NCBI GenBank assembly: GCA_903854335.1 | Contig: CAINVY010000010.1 | Coordinates: forward strand, 133,060 to 197,059 | Direction: 5' to 3' | From: an uncultured Candidatus Peregrinibacteria bacterium | Lineage (GTDB): Bacteria; Patescibacteriota; Gracilibacteria; Peribacterales; Peribacteraceae | DNA length: 64,000 bases | Shown here: positions 57,699-64,000 of the stretch, piece after piece | Position numbering within the stretch: position 1 is the stretch's first letter | Layout: every line of letters starts with the position of its first letter | Translations under genes and position numbers: made by a program | Notes under the pieces: model-generated | The model's input: only the letters and a program-made list of their open reading frames with translations | What the model was told of the DNA's origin: nothing | The model's database searches: none

Positions 57699-60600
57699 TC
57701 ACCCCTTAATGAGTTTATTCAGCACCAGCTTCGTCGCACTATCCACCATGCCGCTGGGACGCAGCTTGTTCTCCTTCTGGAAGGCGATGAGTGCGGTCTT
57801 CGTTGCCTGATCGAAGGTGCCGTTCTTAAAGGTCCCAGAGAGGAGCTTCTGTTGTGAAAGATAGGCCTGAAGAGCAGAGACATCCGTGCCCTGCATGCCT
57901 ATAGAGAGTGTTCGTGTGAACGACTTAATGGAAGGAATGGTGACCTTGGGAGTAACAGCGGAAGTAGCAAGTGCCTGTAGCTTTTGCTGGGTCACAACAT
58001 CGGCGATGCCTGTAGGTTTGATACCAACGGTTTGCTGGAACTTGAAGATCGCTTTCACCGTGTTTTCATCGTACGTTCCTGTGACGGGGCCGATAAATAT
58101 TTTCTGTTTGAGGAGGATGTTCTGGAGGACGGAGACGTCCGATCCCGCCATGCCGGTGTGCAGTGTCCTCGCTGCAGGAGCGGAGGAAAGCGAGCTGGCA
58201 CTTGCCTTGAGAGGAGTTGAGATTCGACCTCCATTGCCGCCCCCTCCACCACCACCACCGCTCCTATGTACAACAGCGCTGGAGGAAGACTCTGAGGCTG
58301 GAGTGACGATTGCCGTCAAGACTTGGGTGAGGGCTTGGGACGTGCTACCGGTGTAGTAGCTGTTACCAGCATAGGTTGCCGTGATGCTGTGTGAACCAAA
58401 CGAGAGCGAGGAAAGAGAGAGTGTCGCACTACCTCCGCTGACATCTGCTGTTCCAAGTGCCACGTCTCCGTCGCTAAACGTGACGGAGCCTGTTGCCGTG
58501 ATGGGGAACATGTGTATGACAAGGGATATTGCGGTTCCTTCAGTGGAGGGATTCTGTGACGAGGAGAGCGTGAGGGACGTCGACGCTTTCGTAATGTTTG
58601 CCGTCGTGGAAGCAGTGGTATTCGCAAGGGAGTAGTTCCCGGCATCTGCTCCGCTGATTACGATGTTACTGACTGTTACTGGTTTCCCCACTCCGACATT
58701 CTTGTCAGTGAAGAGTGTGGTGCCGGAGATTGTCAGTGTGTCTCCGACGATGCGGTTGTCACCGTACGTGACAGTGGCGGATGTCGTCGCATCGTAGGCT
58801 TTGCTCACGCCCGTTGCCGTTACGGTGAGGAGTTTCTTCTGCACCGCAAGGGAGACCGAAGAGGATGTGCTCCCGAAGTACGGCGTATTCCCGCCGTAGG
58901 CTGCAGTGAGAGAGTGAGATCCTGCTCTGAGTTTTGCGACTACGACTGAACCACTCCCGTGACGGACGTTTGCGGTACCGAGGATTGTCGAGCCGCTCGC
59001 AAAGATCAATGCCCCTGCGGCGTTCGTCGCGATGAGAGAGCCGGACATCACGGTTGCCTTGAGCATGACGAAATTGCCATAGGTCAAAGCTGAGGGAGTC
59101 GCGGTGAGATTCACGGCCGTCGTGATGAACTTCGCGCTCGTCGTGAGCGTCGCGCTCGTGTGAGCAGCATCATGCACGTGCATGGGCCAGGGTTGAGGGG
59201 ACGTCGCCGATGTGTTTTGGAGATCCCAGTACTTAATGGATCCTAATTCATCCTGCCAAAGCATCGACAATTTCCCACTGCCGTTGTTGAAATTTCCGAT
59301 AACAGCCCCCCCGAAGCCAGGAGAAGCGGACGGCTTCTTGAAACCCGGAATTTCTTGAGCCGTCCTCCCATCGAAAGCATTGAGACCAAATATATTATAA
59401 GAATACTTGTTGGGATTCTGTGTAATTCCGGGCGCAACCACGACGTCCGCAATGCCGTCATTATTGATGTCCGCCAGAGCGGGAGCAGTTATTTGATTTC
59501 TTGGAAGATAATCCCATGGCGTCGTCACAGTTATCGGCCAGTTGGGAAGCGCCGTTCCATCTCCGTGCCAAGCAAAGACGCGATTGGTAGTTCTGAAGTG
59601 GTAGCCATCTTGGTCGAGTAGATACATGCTAATTTCTTGTTCATGAACAACAATTGCCGGCATTCCGCTTCCGTCGATATCACCGATGGAGGGGGAACTG
59701 AGGCCATAAATGGTTTCGTTCGATTGCTCTAAGTTCTCTGTCTCTTTCGGCCAGCCGGGAAGCACCGTTCCATCACCCCGAAGCGCATAGACTGCATTGT
59801 GATCCGATTGGATGATTTCCAACTTTCCGTCTCCATTGATATCTGCGAGAGCGGGCGACCAGGCATGATTAACTTCGTCCCCACCGGCAAGTACGGTGGG
59901 GAAATCCACCGGCCACCCAGGGAGCACGGCACCGCTGGCATTGAGAGCAGTGAGATGCAACGTGTCCTCTAACGAACCCCTATCTTGAGTTTTTGCAGCA
60001 ATAATGATTTCCTTCTTCCCGTCTGCGTCTATATCGCCGATGGCGAAGTTGGAAAGAGATTCAAATATTATACTTTGAGCCAATGGATGGTACGGAAGAG
60101 ACACCGGGAATCCGTGCAAGCGATTCCCAAAGCTGTCGAAGGCATCGATGGGGACAGCGGAATCAGAAAGCAAATTCCTTAAAACATCGACGAGAATGAG
60201 ATCATTTTTCCCGTCCCCGTTGAGATCGTCGATTGCGAGAGAAGCGGCGGCGGCATTGAAAGACGATTGCGCTGACCAAGCGAGTGTACCGTCTCCGTTA
60301 TAGACAGAGATCGTCCCTGACGGGGAACTCACGACGATTTCCGACTTTCCGTCATTGTTGATATCACCCGTCACCATATTCAAGGGGCAATCCGAACGCG
60401 AACAAGTTTTGGGCCAGCCCGGGAGTTCGTTTCCGTCACTGTCCCAGACATCGATCTTGGTATCGAAACGGTAATGAGGATAGTACAACCCATCAGGTTG
60501 GAATGACCAAGAAACGATTTCCGCTTTCCCGTCGCCATTCACATCCGCAGCTGCCAATGTCGTGCCAAGGAAGGGTGGATAGCGAAGTGTTTCATATTCA

Positions 60601-63122
60601 TGAACGTTGCCTTGTTTCGGCCATCCCGCGCGAATCGTCGAATCCACGGTCACGAACACGCTGTTCGTGACAAAGGAGATGTTGTTTCGCATCGTTACGG
60701 TAACGGAAATCCTATAGACATCCTGCGTCGCATTCTGCAGATTCCACACCCCCAGAACGCCATCAACGGGTTGTATCCCTCCATTCGTAAGAGTGATGTC
60801 CGAATTCGAAACAGGAGTCCCGTCGCTATGAAGAATAGTGATGGTGTAATGGGAAAGACCTGCACACTCGATGCCACCTCTGATGGTAAGCGACGCTGCG
60901 TCCTGATCTGCCGGATAGAGGGCATCGTTTCGCACCGTATAGTAACTGAGATCCTCGAACTCACTTGAGGAAGTATTTGCAACGCGCAGCCGTACCGCAA
61001 GGGTTCCGTCGGGTACCACGGAGAGATCCAACGTCCCGAGTAACCCGCCGCTGCTCGTCACGGGAGTGGAAGAAGTCTGAATCGTCGTCCACTGGAGGGT
61101 ATTCTCCAAGTCGCTCCCGGTTGCGACGAGTGATGAGAGTGGCTGCGACATCGACGCATACTCCAACGTGTAGTGATCGAATCCCGTTCCGTACGCCGAA
61201 CCCGTGATGGGAATCGTTGAATTCGTATGCAAATAGTAGGATGCATCCGGATCCTGTAGGCGGAGCTGAGCGCCCGAGAGGGAGGAGAGGAGGGAAGGAG
61301 AAACAGGGCTTGTGATCCGAGCGGCGAGCGGATGAGTAATGGTCAAGGCGCGAAGAGCATTGATGCGACCGTAGCCGGAGAAGGAATTGAAGCCAGCGGA
61401 ATTTGAACCGCTCGGATTGATGTGATCCGCACTCTTGCGGATCACTTGGCGCACCTGCTCAGGTGTGTATTCGGGGTGTTGAGAGAGGATCAATGCCGCA
61501 AGTCCCGCCACGTGGGGAGCTGCCATGCTAGTGCCTGCCTGCCTTATGTATTGAGAACCAACCACTAAATGCCCGTTTCTGGTCATATCTGGTACGGCTT
61601 GCGAAGCTTTCAGTGAGAGAATAGTACGATAAGGCTCGATGATGCCCGTCGACCCCACATCTACTGCCTCATCTCCTCCCCCCGGTGCTGCGACGTCGAT
61701 CTTTGTGCCGTAGTTCGAGAAGTATGCCATCAGATCCGTTTGAGTGGAGGCGGAAACGGTAATGACATCCGGGAGAGCTGCCGGAAAGGTTCCAAAGTAC
61801 AATACATTCCCGACATCGGTCGCTGAGTTTCCCGCCGCCGCGACAACCGTGATGCCCATCATATGAGCATACGTAATGGCGTCGGCTACTGGGTTAGCAT
61901 ATTTCGAATTATTCCCACCACCCAGACTCAAGTTGATGACCTTCGCGCCGTGGTCGGCAGCAAAAATAATACCATTCGCAATCCACTCATTATATCCAGA
62001 TCCTTCTTGATCAAGAACTTTGACCGCCATGATCTTCGCCTTCGGTGCGACGCCGATTACCCCTATTCCGTTATTCCCCACGGCAGCAATCGTTCCAGCG
62101 ACGTGCGTGCCATGGCCGAAGTCATCCTGGACATTGTTCGTTTTGTTCACGAAGTTCCATCCGTTGCAATCGCCTGCAAAGCCCACATCCCCTGTCCCAC
62201 CGTTTGCGCAGGCGGGATTCTGCCAGACGTTCGCTGCGATATCCGGATGATAGGTATCCAGACCTGTATCCACGACGGCAACGATGACACCCGATCCTTG
62301 CGCGATGTCCCATGCGCCGGATCCCGAAATTTTCTTGAGACCCCAGAGATCGTCGAAGCTCTGTCCCCATGCTCCGGAGGAACCGTAGTAGGGATCGTTC
62401 GGCACCATCATGGTATGCATAATGACATCGGGTCCCACGGACTCCACGGAGGGATCAGATCGCAATTGCTCGATCATGGCCTTCGTCCCCGCTTTGTCGA
62501 GATTCGGGAATGTGAATTTTGCGTAGCGTTCGAGTGCTCCTCCGGCACTCTTCCTGCGGTTATGGAAGAGCTTCTCCCCGTACGTACCCTTGCGACTGTG
62601 CAACGTCCGATTGAATGACGTGCTTCCGAAACTCAGGGTGGCAGAAGCGTCCGCATCGGTTTTGCTCTTAAATTTCACGATGATTTCTCCCGGGACGAAG
62701 TCTTGGAGGAGAGCTGACGTTCCGGTTGAAAGCGATCCCATGCCATTCGTGAGAGAAGGCACGGAGAACGGGGAGCTCGAAGACGACGATGATGACAATA
62801 TGGCGCTGGTGGAGCTCGACGATATGCTCGAGACGCTGGAAGAAGAGGAGAGCACGACGCCAGGCTGTGTCGAGGATTCGGAGGAACTCTGGATCGTCAG
62901 TGATCCGCTGGATGAAGATGATGAGTCGGATGAGGTGAGCGCACCGCTTCCGCTGACATGTGAAGATGAAGAAGACTGCACAGAGGAATTCCCAATATCC
63001 TGCGCGGCAAAGTGCTGGGTTCCTTGCTGTGTTCTAAAAAGAACAATACACAGTGCAAACAACGTGAGACTTGCGAGAGCTGCAAGGCCGAGGGCATGCC
63101 TTTGGCGCAGATTCATGTTCAT
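57699..63122 (-). CDS. giant secreted subtilisin-like protease with VCBS/FG-GAP, Ig-like and peptidoglycan-binding domains
   Basis: About 1807 aa. Signal anchor (residues 8-30), a long Ser-rich linker (about 45-120), an inhibitor-like propeptide (about 140-245), then a subtilase domain with the catalytic triad Asp in VAVVDTGLDTYHPD (about 285), His in FGHGTHVAGTIAAVG (about 337) and Ser in GTSMAAPHVAGLAAL (about 532), plus oxyanion Asn in AAAGNSATD. About seven FG-GAP/VCBS calcium-type repeats follow (DVNGDGKAEI, DINNDGKSEI, DLNGDGKNDL and others, about 855-1230), then Ig/YDG/Big_3_5-like domains (about 1335-1600), a Gly-rich linker and two PG_binding_1 domains at the C-terminus (about 1655-1720 and 1735-1800). 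It probably sits on the wall and cleaves extracellular proteins. Confidence 0.92.
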   Translation of the reverse strand: MNMNLRQRHALGLAALASLTLFALCIVLFRTQQGTQHFAAQDIGNSSVQSSSSSHVSGSGALTSSDSSSSSSGSLTIQSSSESSTQPGVVLSSSSSVSSISSSSTSAILSSSSSSSSPFSVPSLTNGMGSLSTGTSALLQDFVPGEIIVKFKSKTDADASATLSFGSTSFNRTLHSRKGTYGEKLFHNRRKSAGGALERYAKFTFPNLDKAGTKAMIEQLRSDPSVESVGPDVIMHTMMVPNDPYYGSSGAWGQSFDDLWGLKKISGSGAWDIAQGSGVIVAVVDTGLDTYHPDIAANVWQNPACANGGTGDVGFAGDCNGWNFVNKTNNVQDDFGHGTHVAGTIAAVGNNGIGVIGVAPKAKIMAVKVLDQEGSGYNEWIANGIIFAADHGAKVINLSLGGGNNSKYANPVADAITYAHMMGITVVAAAGNSATDVGNVLYFGTFPAALPDVITVSASTQTDLMAYFSNYGTKIDVAAPGGGDEAVDVGSTGIIEPYRTILSLKASQAVPDMTRNGHLVVGSQYIRQAGTSMAAPHVAGLAALILSQHPEYTPEQVRQVIRKSADHINPSGSNSAGFNSFSGYGRINALRALTITHPLAARITSPVSPSLLSSLSGAQLRLQDPDASYYLHTNSTIPITGSAYGTGFDHYTLEYASMSQPLSSLVATGSDLENTLQWTTIQTSSTPVTSSGGLLGTLDLSVVPDGTLAVRLRVANTSSSEFEDLSYYTVRNDALYPADQDAASLTIRGGIECAGLSHYTITILHSDGTPVSNSDITLTNGGIQPVDGVLGVWNLQNATQDVYRISVTVTMRNNISFVTNSVFVTVDSTIRAGWPKQGNVHEYETLRYPPFLGTTLAAADVNGDGKAEIVSWSFQPDGLYYPHYRFDTKIDVWDSDGNELPGWPKTCSRSDCPLNMVTGDINNDGKSEIVVSSPSGTISVYNGDGTLAWSAQSSFNAAAASLAIDDLNGDGKNDLILVDVLRNLLSDSAVPIDAFDSFGNRLHGFPVSLPYHPLAQSIIFESLSNFAIGDIDADGKKEIIIAAKTQDRGSLEDTLHLTALNASGAVLPGWPVDFPTVLAGGDEVNHAWSPALADINGDGKLEIIQSDHNAVYALRGDGTVLPGWPKETENLEQSNETIYGLSSPSIGDIDGSGMPAIVVHEQEISMYLLDQDGYHFRTTNRVFAWHGDGTALPNWPITVTTPWDYLPRNQITAPALADINNDGIADVVVAPGITQNPNKYSYNIFGLNAFDGRTAQEIPGFKKPSASPGFGGAVIGNFNNGSGKLSMLWQDELGSIKYWDLQNTSATSPQPWPMHVHDAAHTSATLTTSAKFITTAVNLTATPSALTYGNFVMLKATVMSGSLIATNAAGALIFASGSTILGTANVRHGSGSVVVAKLRAGSHSLTAAYGGNTPYFGSTSSSVSLAVQKKLLTVTATGVSKAYDATTSATVTYGDNRIVGDTLTISGTTLFTDKNVGVGKPVTVSNIVISGADAGNYSLANTTASTTANITKASTSLTLSSSQNPSTEGTAISLVIHMFPITATGSVTFSDGDVALGTADVSGGSATLSLSSLSFGSHSITATYAGNSYYTGSTSQALTQVLTAIVTPASESSSSAVVHRSGGGGGGGGNGGRISTPLKASASSLSSAPAARTLHTGMAGSDVSVLQNILLKQKIFIGPVTGTYDENTVKAIFKFQQTVGIKPTGIADVVTQQKLQALATSAVTPKVTIPSIKSFTRTLSIGMQGTDVSALQAYLSQQKLLSGTFKNGTFDQATKTALIAFQKENKLRPSGMVDSATKLVLNKLIKG

Positions 63123-63318
63123 TTGGGTTTCTTATTATTGTAGCAGATTCTTGCACTTATTCCTAGGAATGCTTCAGGGAGTTGCAGCATTGGAACCGCC
63201 ATCACATCTCTCTTCTGGAAGCCAAAATGGCAGTGTGACGGCCGTGACGGAACTTCAGACTAGCCTGCGTTTCTGCTCCACCACATTCCTCACCTACTCC
63301 AACAGAGAACCCGAATCA

Positions 63319-63966
63319 TCAATGAGAATTTTTCTCCAACTTCACGCTATAGGTCGGTGGGGAATTCTGGGAATGCGTCACTTTTAAATTCAGTGTTTGG
63401 TTCCCGGGATGTGCAACGCACGTTGCCCCGTTTAAGGAGTCGGCAGGATCACCGCTGAGACGCAGATCAGGTACGTACTTTTTCGTATCGCAGTTTATCC
63501 GCCGAAGGAGGCCGGAATACTTCCACTTCCCATGTGCCTTCTGCTCGTGAAAATCCTTCATTCCATAGCACTTATCGCCTAGTGTGCACTGCGAATCCGT
63601 CATGGCTCCTGGTCTACTGCTGCTGTGGTGACTGCTGCTGTGACCGCCACCGCCCCTGTTGCTACTACTACTGCTGCTGCTACTGCTACTGCTACTGGAA
63701 CTATGGCATGCAGCTAGGCATGTATCTTGAGTATTTTCAGAATTCCATCCTTGGAAGAAGGTGCCATTATTTGCGCTACATGCTGACGGCGTTTGGTATA
63801 AGCAAGTGAAATTGACACAGCAGAATCCGTTAGTAGCACTTGATAACGCATCGCCGGTGAGAGGAACGGAGCGGTTGACCAAGAGTGTCGAGCCCGCCAC
63901 GACCAGAACGCCGAGAGCCAACACGCCGACGATCAGAGACTTCGAATTAATGAGATAAGTGTACAC
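63319..63966 (-). CDS. small secreted Ser-run, Cys-rich protein
   Basis: 215 aa, from a 22-residue N-terminal hydrophobic anchor (SLIVGVLALGVLVVAGSTLLV). Then come a Cys-rich part (GFCCVNFTCLYQTPSACSAN, with TQDTCLAACH), a run of Ser and Gly/His-rich linker (about 89-117), and a second domain with CTLGDKCYGM, INCDTKKYVPDL and ATCVAHPGNQ. There are about ten cysteines after the anchor, so disulfides are likely. I know no family. It neighbours the giant protease on the same strand and shares the Ser-rich spacer style. Confidence 0.68.
   Translation of the reverse strand: MYTYLINSKSLIVGVLALGVLVVAGSTLLVNRSVPLTGDALSSATNGFCCVNFTCLYQTPSACSANNGTFFQGWNSENTQDTCLAACHSSSSSSSSSSSSSSNRGGGGHSSSHHSSSRPGAMTDSQCTLGDKCYGMKDFHEQKAHGKWKYSGLLRRINCDTKKYVPDLRLSGDPADSLNGATCVAHPGNQTLNLKVTHSQNSPPTYSVKLEKNSH
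63661..63697 (+). repeat. trinucleotide repeat (Ser codons of the opposite-strand gene)
   Basis: GCTACTACTACTGCTGCTGC-type repeat: imperfect (GCT/ACT)n encoding the serine run of the small secreted protein on the - strand. Length variation by replication slippage would shorten or lengthen the Ser spacer in frame. Confidence 0.6.
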
Positions 63967-64000
63967 GATGATGCAAATTCTCCATGTTCAAAAATAGTTA

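Overview
This window looks like a chromosomal segment of a Candidate Phyla Radiation bacterium, most likely a Peribacteria/Peregrinibacteria-type organism. This is judged from gene content and style only: no phylogeny could be run. Supporting signs are compact genes with short overlaps, many non-ATG starts, serine-run secreted proteins, a very large glycan locus and a fused gamma-alpha 2-oxoacid:ferredoxin oxidoreductase. UGA is a normal stop: many genes end in TGA and prfB (RF2) is present with its +1 programmed frameshift. This argues against the UGA-recoding Gracilibacteria/Absconditabacteria. No transposase, integrase or CRISPR array was seen.

Region 1 (1-19.4 kb) is mixed housekeeping: a DsbA-like lipoprotein, two half-size lycopene cyclase subunits, trmD with a DUF167 gene, korAB, a glycosyltransferase, a NIF3-like protein, infC-rpmI-rplT, a possible PilN/PilO-like pair, xylA, prfB, a tiny bacterial histone-fold protein, tRNA-Ser(CGA), a PHP-less family X DNA polymerase, and ahcY beside a PfkB kinase that is probably an adenosine kinase. 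Intergenic stretches here carry nested palindromic repeats and heptanucleotide arrays.

Region 2 (19.6-52.9 kb) is a cell-surface polysaccharide/glycoprotein glycan locus of about 33 kb. It holds two nucleotide-sugar dehydrogenases, many SDR epimerases/dehydratases, a CDP-deoxyhexose module (rfbF, dehydratase, C-methyltransferase, rfbC), dTDP-sugar genes rfbA and rfbB, four GT2 and six GT4 glycosyltransferases, two GT-C-like membrane proteins, a Wzx-type flippase, GtrA, a DUF2304 protein and a polysaccharide deacetylase. The 34.9-40.9 kb part is visibly AT-richer and may have been acquired separately. The methyl cycle enzymes in region 1 could recycle SAH made by the sugar methyltransferases here.

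Region 3 (52.9-64 kb) has sufS-sufU, tRNA-Thr(GGT), and a 2.7 kb segment with a TrmB-family regulator divergent from a sodium/solute symporter. This segment is bounded by the 3' end of tRNA-Thr and a near-exact second copy of that 3' end, as expected for an integrated element. The window closes with an approximately 1807-residue wall-anchored subtilisin-like protease and a small Ser/Cys-rich secreted protein.
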